Assembly (NCBI RefSeq): GCF_019219825.1
Contig: NZ_JAHUXH010000037.1
Location: 1-64,000 of the forward strand
Length of the DNA: 64,000 nt
Direction: 5' to 3'
DNA from: Streptomyces sp. TRM70350
GTDB taxonomy: Bacteria > Actinomycetota > Actinomycetes > Streptomycetales > Streptomycetaceae
The notes beneath the pieces were generated by a model, which was given only the letters and a program-made list of their open reading frames with translations, ran no database searches and was not told where the DNA came from. A program made the translations under genes and the position numbers. Below are positions 7,974-16,895 of this stretch, piece by piece. Every line of letters begins with the position of its first letter. Positions within the stretch are counted from its first letter, which is position 1.

Positions 7974-8597
7974 TCAGCGGGCCGCCACGCGGTTCAGCAC
8001 ATCGGAGGCGGCACCCCCGGTGCGCGGTGGTGGCGGCGGGGCCTCGGATCTCGCGAACGGCTCGGGCGCCGACGAGGAGTTGGGGCGGCGGCCGCCTCGA
8101 CCCTCGCCGAGCACCTGCCAGCCGTCGCGGGTCAGCGTGATGTACGCCCCGCAGCGCAGTCCGTGCAGCGTGCAGGCGTCACGCAGGCCCCACATCCACG
8201 CGCCGTCCTCCTCGGTCCACCGCGCGTCGCCCTCGCGGCAGTAGAGCAGCACGGCCGTGCGCACCGGCGTGCGGCGGCGCAGGTCGTGCGGGATGACCCG
8301 GCGCAGCTGATCGAGCAGCGCCTTGCGGAGCATCCAGCCGTCGGCGGGTACCGGGCGCCTGGTGAACGAGGCACTCGCGCACAGCCGTTCATCCGCGTCG
8401 AGTACGGCCACGATCGCCGTCGACGGCTTGGGGCGGTGTCGCGCGTGCAGTCCGCTGACGACTTCCCGAGGACTCCGCAGCAACGGGATTCCCGCGGCGG
8501 CCCATTCCGCGGGTTCCAGCACACGGGCCACGGCGTTGGCTGACGCGGCGGAGGTCGACGTGGCTGCCGCGGAGGACGGAGCGAATCCGAAGGTCAC
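7974..8597 (-). CDS. Conserved hypothetical protein divergent from recQ
   Basis: A 207-residue protein not assigned to a named family. The N-terminal tail is low complexity (Ala/Ser/Thr). The core includes EPAEWAAAGIPLLRSPREVV, AIVAVLDADERLCASASFT, a VPADGWMLRKALLDQLRRVI helix, PVRTAVLLYCREGDARWTEE and LRCGAYITLTRDGWQVLGEG, and the C-terminus is Pro-rich. The alternating hydrophobic strands look like a small alpha/beta domain. GTG at 8597 is chosen because GAAGGGAGG lies directly upstream. It diverges from the RecQ-like helicase across 314 bases, an arrangement I recall as conserved in Streptomyces, which hints at a shared DNA-repair context. Confidence 0.7.
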   Translation of the reverse strand: MTFGFAPSSAAATSTSAASANAVARVLEPAEWAAAGIPLLRSPREVVSGLHARHRPKPSTAIVAVLDADERLCASASFTRRPVPADGWMLRKALLDQLRRVIPHDLRRRTPVRTAVLLYCREGDARWTEEDGAWMWGLRDACTLHGLRCGAYITLTRDGWQVLGEGRGGRRPNSSSAPEPFARSEAPPPPPRTGGAASDVLNRVAAR

Positions 8598-8911
8598 GTT
8601 CCTCCCTTCGGCTACGCGCCCACACTGCGGGCGGGGTCTGGATCGGGGGAGCACACACCGCAGCGGAGCCCTACCTGGTCGCGGGACGAGCCGTGCGGGG
8701 AGCGGACTTCAATTCTTCCTGTCGAACTTGGATGCGGCAACGAGCAATTGGGGCGACCGAACCTTATTGACTGGTCTGTGGCTTATATCCGTACCCGGTG
8801 GATCGTTGCATGATGCCGGGCGATGCAGCGCAGGCAGGAGTACTGGTCGCGAGCGGTCCGTCACGTTCAGTGAGGTGGCTGACTGTCCCCGCGATCGGGT
8901 TGCATGGGAGC
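8598..8911. promoter_or_regulatory. Divergent intergenic region upstream of recQ-like gene
   Basis: This 314-base gap must hold promoters for both flanking genes. The AT-richest part is around 8720-8800 with ACCTTATTGACTGG and GTGGCTTATATCC, but I cannot place a -35/-10 pair with normal spacing. No LexA-type GAAC-N4-GTTC palindrome is seen. Confidence 0.35.
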
Positions 8912-11071
8912 ATGGACGATCTGGAGCTCCGCGCTGAAGCCGATGCCGTTCTTGCCGAGCTTGTCGGTGTCCCGGCGGGGTCGGCGCGGTTGCGCGAGGA
9001 TCAGTGGCAGGCCGTGGCCGCTCTGGTGGAGGAGCGTCGCCGCGCGCTGGTGGTGCAGCGCACCGGCTGGGGCAAGTCGGCGGTGTACTTCGTCGCCACC
9101 GCTCTGCTGCGCCGACGTGGCTCGGGGCCGACGGTGATCGTCTCGCCGTTGCTGGCGCTGATGCGCAACCAGGTCGAGTCGGCGGCACGCGCCGGTATCC
9201 GGGCGCGCACCATCAACTCGGCCAACCCGGAGGAATGGGACGCCATCCACGAGGAGGTCGAGCGCGGCGAGACCGACGTACTGCTGGTCAGTCCCGAGCG
9301 CCTCAATTCTGTGGATTTCCGCGAGCAGATGCTGCCCAGACTTGCGGCTACGACCGGTCTGCTGGTGGTCGACGAGGCGCACTGCATCTCCGACTGGGGG
9401 CATGACTTCCGGCCTGACTACCGCCGGTTGCGGGCGATGCTCGCCGGCCTTGCCCCCGGGGTGCCGGTGCTGGCCACCACCGCGACCGCGAATGCGCGGG
9501 TGACGGCGGATGTGGCCGAGCAGTTGGGTACCGGTGTCGGTGACGCCCTGGTGTTGCGTGGCGCGCTCGACAGGGAGAGCCTGCGGCTGGGTGTGGTGCG
9601 GCTGCCGGATGCCGCGCATCGCCTGGCCTGGCTCGCCGAGCATCTGGACGAGCTGCCGGGCTCGGGGATCATCTACACGCTGACGGTGGCCGCAGCGGAG
9701 GAGGCCACCGCCTTTCTGCGGCAGCGTGGCTTCCAGGTGGCCCCCTACACGGGGCGCACGGAGAACGCCGATCGGCTGCAGGCCGAAGCCGACCTCCTGG
9801 AGAACCGGGTGAAGGCACTGGTCGCGACCTCGGCGCTGGGCATGGGCTTCGACAAGCCGGACCTGGGCTTCGTGGTCCACCTCGGTTCGCCGTCCTCGCC
9901 GATCGCCTACTACCAGCAGGTCGGGCGTGCGGGCCGAGGGGTGGAGCACGCGGACGTCCTGCTGCTGCCGGGCAAGGAGGACGAGGCCATCTGGCGCTAC
10001 TTCTCCGACACCGCCTTCCCGCCCGAGGCGCAGGTCCGCCAGACCCTCTCGGCTCTCGCCGACGCTGGACGGCCGCTGTCCGTACCGGCTCTGGAGGCCC
10101 TGGTCGACCTCCGGCGCACCCGTCTGGAGACCATGCTGAAGGTGCTCGACGTCGACGGGGCGGTCAAGCGGGTGAAGGGCGGCTGGATCTCCACCGGCGA
10201 GCAGTGGGTCTACGACGCCGAGCGGTACGCCTGGGTCGCTCGGCAGCGGGCCGCTGAGCAGCAGGCCATGCGAGATTACGTGAGTACGTCCCAGTGCCGG
10301 ATGGAGTTCCTGCGCAAGCAACTGGACGACGAGGGGGCGGCCCCGTGCGGCCGCTGCGACAACTGCGCGGGAGCCTGGGCCGACTCCTCCGTCTCGGCGG
10401 AGGCGCTGGCGGGAGCGGCGAAGGAACTGGACCGCCCGGGGGTGGAGGTCGAGCCGCGCCGGATGTGGCCGACGGGCATGCCCGCACTGGGCATCGACCT
10501 CAAGGGACGTATCCCGGCCAAGGAGCAGTGCTCCACCGGGCGCGCACTGGGACGGCTCTCGGACATCGGCTGGGGCAACCGGCTGCGCCCCCTGCTGGCC
10601 GAGAACGCGCCCGACGGTCCGGTCCCCGACGACGTCCTGCGGGCCGCGGTGGCCGTCCTCGCCGACTGGGCTCGCTCGCCGGGAGGCTGGGCGTCGAATA
10701 CCCCCGACGCTGCGGCCCGGCCGGTGGGAGTCGTCGCCGTGCCGTCCCTCACCCGCCCCCAACTGGTCGGTTCACTCGCCCAGGACATCGCGACCGTCGG
10801 CCGCCTCCCCTTCCTGGGCACCCTGACGTACACCGGTCCGAACGGCGCGCACGCGGCACGCCGCAGTAACTCCGCCCAACGCCTCAGGGCCCTGTCCGGC
10901 ACGTTCACCATCCCTGAGGACCTGGCCAGTGCCCTCGCCAGCACTCCCGGCCCCGTGCTGCTCATCGACGACTACACAGATACGGGCTGGACCCTCGCAG
11001 TCGCTGCCCGCATGCTCCGCTTGGCAGGCAGCGCACAGGTTCTCCCGTTGGTTCTCGCCGCGACAGGTTAA
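8912..11071 (+). CDS. recQ: RecQ-family DNA helicase with C-terminal PRTase-like domain
   Basis: A 719-residue ATP-dependent superfamily-2 helicase. Motif I is QRTGWGKS (49-56) and motif II is DEAH (154-157) within LVVDEAHCISDWGHDFRPDY, the RecQ signature. The second helicase lobe ends in SPIAYYQQVGRAGRG. A zinc module has Cys462 and CGRCDNC (Cys479, 482, 485). About 230 residues follow that standard RecQ lacks. They end in PGPVLLIDDYTDTGWTLAVA, matching the PRPP-binding loop of type I phosphoribosyltransferases, and RPVGVVAVPSLTRPQLVGS supports that fold. Such fusions are known in actinobacteria; the PRTase-like part is probably a ligand-binding or regulatory unit, which is inference. Start ATG 8912 fits the conserved DDLELRAEADAVLAEL; an upstream in-frame start at 8798 is possible. 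Confidence 0.9.
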   Translation: MDDLELRAEADAVLAELVGVPAGSARLREDQWQAVAALVEERRRALVVQRTGWGKSAVYFVATALLRRRGSGPTVIVSPLLALMRNQVESAARAGIRARTINSANPEEWDAIHEEVERGETDVLLVSPERLNSVDFREQMLPRLAATTGLLVVDEAHCISDWGHDFRPDYRRLRAMLAGLAPGVPVLATTATANARVTADVAEQLGTGVGDALVLRGALDRESLRLGVVRLPDAAHRLAWLAEHLDELPGSGIIYTLTVAAAEEATAFLRQRGFQVAPYTGRTENADRLQAEADLLENRVKALVATSALGMGFDKPDLGFVVHLGSPSSPIAYYQQVGRAGRGVEHADVLLLPGKEDEAIWRYFSDTAFPPEAQVRQTLSALADAGRPLSVPALEALVDLRRTRLETMLKVLDVDGAVKRVKGGWISTGEQWVYDAERYAWVARQRAAEQQAMRDYVSTSQCRMEFLRKQLDDEGAAPCGRCDNCAGAWADSSVSAEALAGAAKELDRPGVEVEPRRMWPTGMPALGIDLKGRIPAKEQCSTGRALGRLSDIGWGNRLRPLLAENAPDGPVPDDVLRAAVAVLADWARSPGGWASNTPDAAARPVGVVAVPSLTRPQLVGSLAQDIATVGRLPFLGTLTYTGPNGAHAARRSNSAQRLRALSGTFTIPEDLASALASTPGPVLLIDDYTDTGWTLAVAARMLRLAGSAQVLPLVLAATG

Positions 11072-11275
11072 GAGGACAGGGGATTGCAGGGGGTTGCAGG
11101 GAGTTCACGCGTGGCGCGGGCTGGGCGGTTATGAGCCGCTGTCCGTCACCGACTCTGGTTCCTTGACGGGCCAGGTGGTGGCAATTTCCGGCCGGATCAG
11201 GCTGTAGATGAGGACCTTGGTGAGCGGTTGAGCCTGACGAGCAACGGGGCGCCCCTCGGGTGAACTTCGCGTCGG

Positions 11276-11450
11276 TCAGCGCACGGTGCGGTGGCCGTAC
11301 ACCGCGGTCAGGCCCAGACAGGCCGCGGACAGGCATGCCAGCTCGTCGGTTCGTGGCCGTCCCGGACGCCTGATGCCGGTGGCCGTCAGCAGTACGACGT
11401 CGATCAGCGGAAGGCACAGCAGCAGCGCGCCGCCCAGCGTCCGCCGACCG
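11276..11450 (-). pseudogene. C-terminal remnant of a membrane protein
   Basis: The minus strand reads AAGRRTLGGALLLCLPLIDV, then VVLLTATGIRRPGRPRTDEL and ACLSAACLGLTAVYGHRTVR before TGA at 11276-11278. This is a two-segment membrane tail of a kind seen in Streptomyces membrane proteins, but there is no start and no matching upstream frame. The rest of the 586-base gap (11072-11657) shows no gene I can support. Confidence 0.45.
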
Positions 11451-11657
11451 GCGGCGTAGCCCCCGGGCCGGGCCGCCCACGAGGAAAACCGCAGAGCAGC
11501 ACATCACCGGCGGTTCCGGCCAGGCCGATTCCCCCGGACGGTGCCGCATCCGACTCGACGTCGAGGTCAGGCCGGAAGTTGACAGATGTGTCGTGTCCCT
11601 GATCGGAGTTATCCACAGGCACAAGCGGAGCTTTGAGTTCCGCGAGATCGTCGACGC

Positions 11658-13178
11658 ATGACGAATCACGGCGAAACGACTGGATCCTTCGACAACGACG
11701 ATGTGACCGGATGCGACGTGCCAGCCACCACCCACCGGGTCACCCTGCGCACCCCGGCCGAACTGGCCGACGCCCTTCCGTATCTGCTCGGCCACCGCCC
11801 CGAGGACAGCATCGTCCTCGCCGCCCTCCATGACAGGGCTGGGCGCGGGCGCTTCGGTGGCCGGGCGCGGCTCGGTATTCCGGCGAATCCGGACGACTGG
11901 GAGTCCGTGGCAGGGCAGTTGGCGCACGGGCTGGTGCGGGGAAGCGAGCGCAGAGGAGCTCGGCCGGAACAGATCGTGGCGTACGTCTGCCAGGAGCCGC
12001 GCGAGGGGGAAACCGGCCAGCAGGTCATGCAGCGACTCCGCCCGTTGGCCCACCATCTGCGCCTCCAGTGCGGTCTGCTCGACGTGCCGGTGATCGAGGC
12101 GCTGTGCATCTCGGACGGCCGCTTCTGGTCGTACTGCTGCGACAACCCGGCGTGTTGCCCCGCCGAGGGCCTGCCCATGGGGCTGCCGGGCACCTCGGTC
12201 CTGGCCGCCGCGGCCACCTACGCCGGGATTCAGGTGCGCGGGACCCTGCGCGAGCTGAGGGCGAGGCTTCGACCGTGGGAAACCGCCGCGGCCCTGGAGC
12301 AGGAGGCCGCGCTGGACGCGAGCAGCATGGCCCTCGTCCCCAGGATGCTCGACGACACCAGTCGCGTGGGCGTGGCCGATGAGACGGTCGAGCTGGCCCG
12401 GCACGTCATGAGCCGGCTGGCCGACGCGCCGCCCGCGTCCGGCGCATTCATGGCGGACCTCCGCGACGACGGCCTGCTCAGCCATGACGAAGCCGCAACC
12501 TTGATTCTCGGCCTGCAGGACCGCACCACCCGCGACCGGGCGGCCGAGTGGATGGAGGGCGACGAGGCAGCTCCCGCCCTACGGCTCTGGCGCGCGCTGG
12601 CCCGCCGCTGCGTCGGCTCGTACGGCGAGCATGCCGCCGCACCTCTCACCCTCGCAGGCTGGGTCGCCTGGTCGACCGGCGACGACCTCGAAGCCCGGGA
12701 GGCGCTGGCCATGGCACTGGGCGCCGACCCCACCTACCTCTTCGCCCGCCTGCTGCACCAGGCCGTCAACGAAGGCCTGGATCCGGAGTCGATCCGCCGC
12801 TGCCTGCGCGCGGAACGGGACGGCCGTGCCCGGACTGCTGCCGAGCGGCTCAGTGAGGCGCGGGGGGCCGAGGGCCTCGACACGCCACAGGGCACTGAAG
12901 GCGCCGACGATGTCGACGGATCACCGGCCGTGGCGGGTCCGCGGCCCCGCCGCAGTGAGTTGCCCGCCGGTAACGGTGACAAGTCCCGCTCCCTGAAGGC
13001 TCAAGAGGCGCGGAAGAGCGCGCTGCCCCGGCGCAGGGTGCCGACAGCCGGCACTGGCCCGGGCAACGGACGGAGTGGCGGTACACATCCGCCCGCAGCG
13101 GCGAAGGGTGGCGTACGTCGTGGCGCATCCCGGCGAGGCGTTGCCCCTGGTGGCAGCGAAACGAAGGGGGACGCATGA
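11658..13178 (+). CDS. DUF4192 domain-containing protein
   Basis: A 506-residue protein with the DUF4192 domain from about residue 24 to 375: HRVTLRTPAELADALPYLLG, HRPEDSIVLAALHDRAGRG, and the cysteine-containing WSYCCDNPACCPAEGLPM, followed by helical LTLAGWVAWSTGDDLEAREA and ALGADPTYLFARLLHQAVN repeats. DUF4192 proteins are abundant in actinobacteria and have no established function; the cysteines could bind a metal. The last 100 residues are basic, Gly/Pro-rich and probably disordered. The stop overlaps the next gene's ATG by four bases, implying translational coupling. Confidence 0.85.
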   Translation: MTNHGETTGSFDNDDVTGCDVPATTHRVTLRTPAELADALPYLLGHRPEDSIVLAALHDRAGRGRFGGRARLGIPANPDDWESVAGQLAHGLVRGSERRGARPEQIVAYVCQEPREGETGQQVMQRLRPLAHHLRLQCGLLDVPVIEALCISDGRFWSYCCDNPACCPAEGLPMGLPGTSVLAAAATYAGIQVRGTLRELRARLRPWETAAALEQEAALDASSMALVPRMLDDTSRVGVADETVELARHVMSRLADAPPASGAFMADLRDDGLLSHDEAATLILGLQDRTTRDRAAEWMEGDEAAPALRLWRALARRCVGSYGEHAAAPLTLAGWVAWSTGDDLEAREALAMALGADPTYLFARLLHQAVNEGLDPESIRRCLRAERDGRARTAAERLSEARGAEGLDTPQGTEGADDVDGSPAVAGPRPRRSELPAGNGDKSRSLKAQEARKSALPRRRVPTAGTGPGNGRSGGTHPPAAAKGGVRRGASRRGVAPGGSETKGDA

Positions 13179-15829
13179 GGGGCGGCCGAGAGGGAGGCAT
13201 GAGCGACGGCCGCGCAAGCTGCGACCGCTGCGGCCCGTGCCATGCCCGACATCCGGTCGGGTTGGCCGGGCAGGGGCGTGACCCGGAGGAAGCCCGTTCC
13301 GTTCACCTGAGTGGCGGAACGCCTGGACGGATGGCGCCGCCACAACGCCATGTCCCCATGGAGCCTCCCGGCCCGTCCCGAACCAGCCCGAGGCGCACTG
13401 AGCGCAGAGGAAGCAGCCCGATGCACCAGCCGACTCCCGCCGCCGACGACCGCGTGCGCCGGCCGACTCCACCCTCCGCCGACGACCGCGCTGCCCGCGG
13501 ACGGCACACCCCCCGCCCCGGCCCGGGTACCGTCCCTCCGCAGCGGACCGACGGACTCGGGTACGGCGAGCCACCCGCATCCGGCGCGGGACTGCCGCCT
13601 CGGCCAGCATCACAGGGCCCGGCAGCTCCGCCTGCACCAACTGGCCGTACCTCGGCACCGCAGCCCCTCCCGACCGCACCTCCGCGCACCCCAATCGACC
13701 AGGACTCGGCAGCCGTGCCCAGGGCGCACAACCCGGCACCGACCCCCTTTGCACGCCGAGGCCGCCAACACCCCCCGCCCACGACGCGCACCCCTCCTCC
13801 CGGACCACCCCCCGCAGCGCTACCACCAGCCCAGCCCTCACCACCCGCAGCCCCACCCTTGTCCCCGCCCCCGCGCCGCCCCGGCGAACTGCCCCCCACC
13901 CACACCGCCATGATCTGCGTCGCCCTGCCCGGCCTCGCCGTTTCCACGGAACAGGGACAGTTGACCGGCCAGGGACTGGAGGGCTTCTACCGCGCGGGTC
14001 GGCGCCTGCTCTCCCGATGCCAGGTGCGCGTGGCCGGCCGGGAACCGCTCGCGGTGCAGGCCCGGATGACCGGTGCCGATCGCGCCCGTTTCGTGGGCAC
14101 CCTGCGCGTCTCGCCGCACGCCGGACCGGACCCGGACGTCGTCGTCGAGCGCACCCGGTCTGCGGACGGCACGGAGCGGATCACGCTGCACAGCGCGGTG
14201 ACTCGCCCACTGCGCATCCCCGTCGAGGTCGCCCTCGGCACGGACCTGGCGGCGCTGGGCGCGATCGCGTCCGGCACCGCGGGGCCGGAGGTGCCCGCCA
14301 GCGTCCATGACGCCGGACTGCGGTGGTCCCACGGCACTGAGGCCTCGTCGGTCACGGCAGACCCGCCGCCCGCCGACGCGCTGGCCTCAGCGGGCCTGCT
14401 GCGTTGGGAGTTCGACCTGCCCCCGGGCGGCAGCGCGAGCGTGGAGCTGAGGGTGCGCCCGGACGGCGCGGGGCCCGTCCGAGCGGTCGGCCGCGCGGCA
14501 ACGAGTCCGTTCGCCCAGGCCGGCGCGTTGGGCGACGACCCAGGCGTGCAGGTGCTCATGCGGACCAGCGTCGACGACCTCCAGGCGCTGCTGCTGCGCG
14601 ATCCCGCACATCCGGCCGACATGTATCTCGCCGCCGGGGCACCGTGGCGGTGCGGCCTCGCCCCGGCCGACGCACTCGCGGCCGCCCGGATGGCGCTGCC
14701 GCTGGGCACCCGGCTTGCCACGGGCACGCTGCGTGCCCTCGCCCGAGCCCAACTCGCAGGGTCCAGAGGGCAGTCCGGCGTGATCCCCGGGCCGCGCCGG
14801 GACGCGGGCGGTCACCTGCCGCCCGGCTGCACCGGCACCGAGGCCACGCTGCTCTTCCCCGCGCTCCTCGCGGAGGCCCGCCGTTGGGGGATGCCGGAGC
14901 ACGAGACGGAGGAACTGCTGCCGGCCGCCGAGCGTTGTCTGGCCTGGCTGCGGACCACCGTGGGCGACGGCACGTACCTGTGCGACCCGCAGCCAGGCGG
15001 CCCCGTCCGCTGTGAGACACAGGCACACGCCCACCGCGCGGCGTTGCTCGGCGCCGATCTGCTCGACGCCTGCGGCAGGCCGGGAGGCGCGGGGCTGCGG
15101 GAGTGGGCCGAGTCGCTGCGGTCGGCGTTCCGGACCGACTTCTGGGTCGACGACCTCGGAGGCGGTCGGCCGGCGGCGGCCCGTGCCCCCGACGGTCGGC
15201 CCATACCGCGCCTCGGGGCGACCACCGTCCATCTCCTCGACACCGGCCTGCTGGGCGGGGGCGAGCCGGCGCCGGGACTGCTCGACCGGGTGCAGACCGA
15301 GCAACTCGCCCGGCTCCTCGGCAGCCCGGCGATGGATTCGGGGTGGGGTCTGCGCGGGCTGGGTGTCAAAGAGGCCGGATACAACCCGTTCGGTCACCGC
15401 AGCGGCGCCGTACGGGTCCAGGAGACCGCGATCGCGGTCGCGGGACTGGCCGCCGCCGGGTACGAGAAGGAGGCGAGTGCGCTGCTGCGGGGCGTCCTGG
15501 CAGCGGCCGGGGCGTTCGGCCACCGGCTGCCCGAGATGTACGCGGGGCAGCAGCGCACCGACGGAAGCGCCCCCCTTCCCCACCCGGCCGCCTGCCGCCC
15601 CGCAGCCACCGCGGCCGCCGCCGGAATCCTGCTGCTGACCACCCTCGCCGGCATCCGCCCCGACGCCCCCGCAGGCACGGTCACACTGCGTCCCGTCCGC
15701 AGCGCGCCCCTGGGCGAAATCACCCTGAACGGATTACGGGTCGCGGGAGCCCCCTTCTCCGTACGGGTCAGCCGCCTCGGCCTCGCCATGGTCGAGGAGG
15801 CGGCCGAGGGACTGCAGCTCGGAGCGTGA
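13175..15829 (+). CDS. Glycogen-debranching-like glycoside hydrolase homologue
   Basis: An 884-residue protein. About 240 N-terminal residues are Pro/Arg/Ala-rich and disordered. From 13910 (MICVALPGLAVSTEQGQLTG then QGLEGFYRAGRRLLSRCQVR) it matches the N-terminal beta-domain of glycogen debranching enzymes (GDE_N_bis). A C-terminal all-alpha region resembles a six-hairpin glycosidase (SGVIPGPRRDAGGHLPPGCT; GWGLRGLGVKEAGYNPFGHR; IAVAGLAAAGYEKEASALLR). I cannot confidently assign catalytic Asp/Glu pairs. ATG 13175 overlaps the previous stop (ATGA) with AAGGGGG upstream; ATG 13199, after AGAGGGAGGC, is an alternative. The last 13 codons lie in a tandem repeat. Confidence 0.75.
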   Translation: MRGGREGGMSDGRASCDRCGPCHARHPVGLAGQGRDPEEARSVHLSGGTPGRMAPPQRHVPMEPPGPSRTSPRRTERRGSSPMHQPTPAADDRVRRPTPPSADDRAARGRHTPRPGPGTVPPQRTDGLGYGEPPASGAGLPPRPASQGPAAPPAPTGRTSAPQPLPTAPPRTPIDQDSAAVPRAHNPAPTPFARRGRQHPPPTTRTPPPGPPPAALPPAQPSPPAAPPLSPPPRRPGELPPTHTAMICVALPGLAVSTEQGQLTGQGLEGFYRAGRRLLSRCQVRVAGREPLAVQARMTGADRARFVGTLRVSPHAGPDPDVVVERTRSADGTERITLHSAVTRPLRIPVEVALGTDLAALGAIASGTAGPEVPASVHDAGLRWSHGTEASSVTADPPPADALASAGLLRWEFDLPPGGSASVELRVRPDGAGPVRAVGRAATSPFAQAGALGDDPGVQVLMRTSVDDLQALLLRDPAHPADMYLAAGAPWRCGLAPADALAAARMALPLGTRLATGTLRALARAQLAGSRGQSGVIPGPRRDAGGHLPPGCTGTEATLLFPALLAEARRWGMPEHETEELLPAAERCLAWLRTTVGDGTYLCDPQPGGPVRCETQAHAHRAALLGADLLDACGRPGGAGLREWAESLRSAFRTDFWVDDLGGGRPAAARAPDGRPIPRLGATTVHLLDTGLLGGGEPAPGLLDRVQTEQLARLLGSPAMDSGWGLRGLGVKEAGYNPFGHRSGAVRVQETAIAVAGLAAAGYEKEASALLRGVLAAAGAFGHRLPEMYAGQQRTDGSAPLPHPAACRPAATAAAAGILLLTTLAGIRPDAPAGTVTLRPVRSAPLGEITLNGLRVAGAPFSVRVSRLGLAMVEEAAEGLQLGA

Positions 15830-15919
15830 CGTGGTCGAGGAGGCGGCCGAGGGACTGCAGCTCGGAGCGTGACGTGGTCGAGGAGGCGGCCGAGGGACTG
15901 CAGCTCGGAGCGTGACGTG
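15791..15919. repeat. Three perfect 43-bp tandem repeats at a gene 3' end
   Basis: The 43-base unit starting GTCGAGGAGGCGGCCGAGGG and ending GAGCGTGACGTG occurs at 15791-15833, 15834-15876 and 15877-15919 without a mismatch. Unit one encodes the last residues VEEAAEGLQLGA and the TGA of the debranching-like gene. Copies two and three repeat that coding tail and stop. The period is not a multiple of three, so copy number does not affect the protein. Confidence 0.95.
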
Positions 15920-16104
15920 GACGGCAGCCCGGGACCGATCCGGCAGACCGAATGACGAGGGAGAGAACGGGAGGGGCCGATCGCATGCGGCAACCAGGAC
16001 AGTGACCCCGGATGACGGGACGAGCCGCAGGGACCGGGAGCCGCAGGTGAGACCCCTACCGCTCGGACGCCGACCGGCCACCGAAGCGGCCGACGAAGGG
16101 AGTG

Positions 16105-16130
16105 TTTATCGTCAGGCAGACGACTATGAT
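16105..16130 (+). promoter_or_regulatory. Palindromic operator and -10 upstream of the NrtR-like gene
   Basis: TTTATCGTCAGGCAGACGACTAT (16105-16127) has arms TTTATCGTC and GACGACTAT that match at 7 of 9 positions across a 5-base centre. The overlapping TATGAT (16125-16130) is a good -10. The ATG of the NUDIX/NrtR-like gene begins 7 bases after it, at 16137, so the mRNA is probably leaderless. NrtR-type regulators commonly bind such palindromes at their own promoters; autoregulation here is inferred. Confidence 0.55.
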
Positions 16131-16136
16131 CGCGAC

Positions 16137-16895
16137 ATGCCCTACGACCCGTCAGCCTTTCCGCCCTTCGCCGTGACCGTGGACCTGGTCGTGCTGACCG
16201 TGCGTCGCCATGCCCTGTGCGCGCTGGCGGTACGCAGGGGCGAGCCGCCGTTCCAGGGGCGCTGGGCGCTCCCCGGAGGCTTCGTGCGGGCCGACGAGGA
16301 TCTGGCACAGGCCGCCGCACGCGAGCTGGCCGAGGAAACCGGACTGCGCGTCCACGACCCCTCGGTCCCCGCCCAGGACAACGGCGCCCACCTGGAGCAG
16401 CTCGCGACCTACGGCGACCCCAAGCGGGACCCCCGGATGCGCGTCGTCAGCGTCGCGCACCTCGCCCTCGCCCCCGACCTGCCCGCACCGCGAGCGGGCG
16501 GCGACGCCAGCAACGCCCGCTGGGCGCCGGTCGAGGAACTGCTGCAACAGGGCGGCTACGGCCGTGACGGCGAGCCCCTGGCCCCGCTCGCCTTCGACCA
16601 CGCTCAGATCCTCGCGGACGGGGTGGAGCGCGCCCGCTCCAAGATCGAGTACTCGTCGTTGGCGACGGCTTTCTGCCCGCCCGAGTTCACCGTCGGCGAG
16701 CTGCGCCGCGTCTATGAGGCGGTCTGGGGAGTGGCGCTCGACCCGCGCAACTTCCACCGCAAGGTGACGGGCACACCGGGTTTCCTCGTGCCCACGGGCG
16801 GTACGACCACACGGCAGGGCGGCCGCCCGGCACAGCTCTTCCGCGCGGGCGGGGCCACACTCCTGAACCCGCCGATGCTGCGGCCGGAGGTGTAA
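16137..16895 (+). CDS. NUDIX hydrolase / NrtR-like transcriptional regulator
   Basis: A 252-residue protein. Residues 1-150 form a NUDIX domain with a complete box: GGFVRADEDLAQAAARELAE then ETGL keeps the required G, E, RE and EE residues. Residues about 165-250 (FTVGELRRVYEAVWGVALDP, RNFHRKVTGTPGFLVPT, RPAQLFRAG) form the winged-helix domain of NrtR, a regulator of NAD metabolism that usually senses ADP-ribose. Many NrtR proteins have lost the catalytic NUDIX residues; this one has not, so it may both bind DNA and hydrolyse a nucleotide-sugar. No NAD-biosynthesis gene is adjacent. ATG 16137 is chosen over an upstream frame because conserved sequence begins at MPYDPSAFPPFAVTVDLVVL and a -10 sits directly before it. 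Confidence 0.87.
   Translation: MPYDPSAFPPFAVTVDLVVLTVRRHALCALAVRRGEPPFQGRWALPGGFVRADEDLAQAAARELAEETGLRVHDPSVPAQDNGAHLEQLATYGDPKRDPRMRVVSVAHLALAPDLPAPRAGGDASNARWAPVEELLQQGGYGRDGEPLAPLAFDHAQILADGVERARSKIEYSSLATAFCPPEFTVGELRRVYEAVWGVALDPRNFHRKVTGTPGFLVPTGGTTTRQGGRPAQLFRAGGATLLNPPMLRPEV

Noticed and set aside
8598..8911. LexA box controlling recQ
   Set aside because: No GAAC-N4-GTTC palindrome in the divergent gap.
13303..13947. Gly-rich minus-strand frame opposite the debranching-like gene
   Set aside because: Antisense of a Pro-rich disordered segment; no ribosome site or conserved residues.
15791..15919. CRISPR-like repeat
   Set aside because: The units are directly tandem with no spacers and contain coding sequence.
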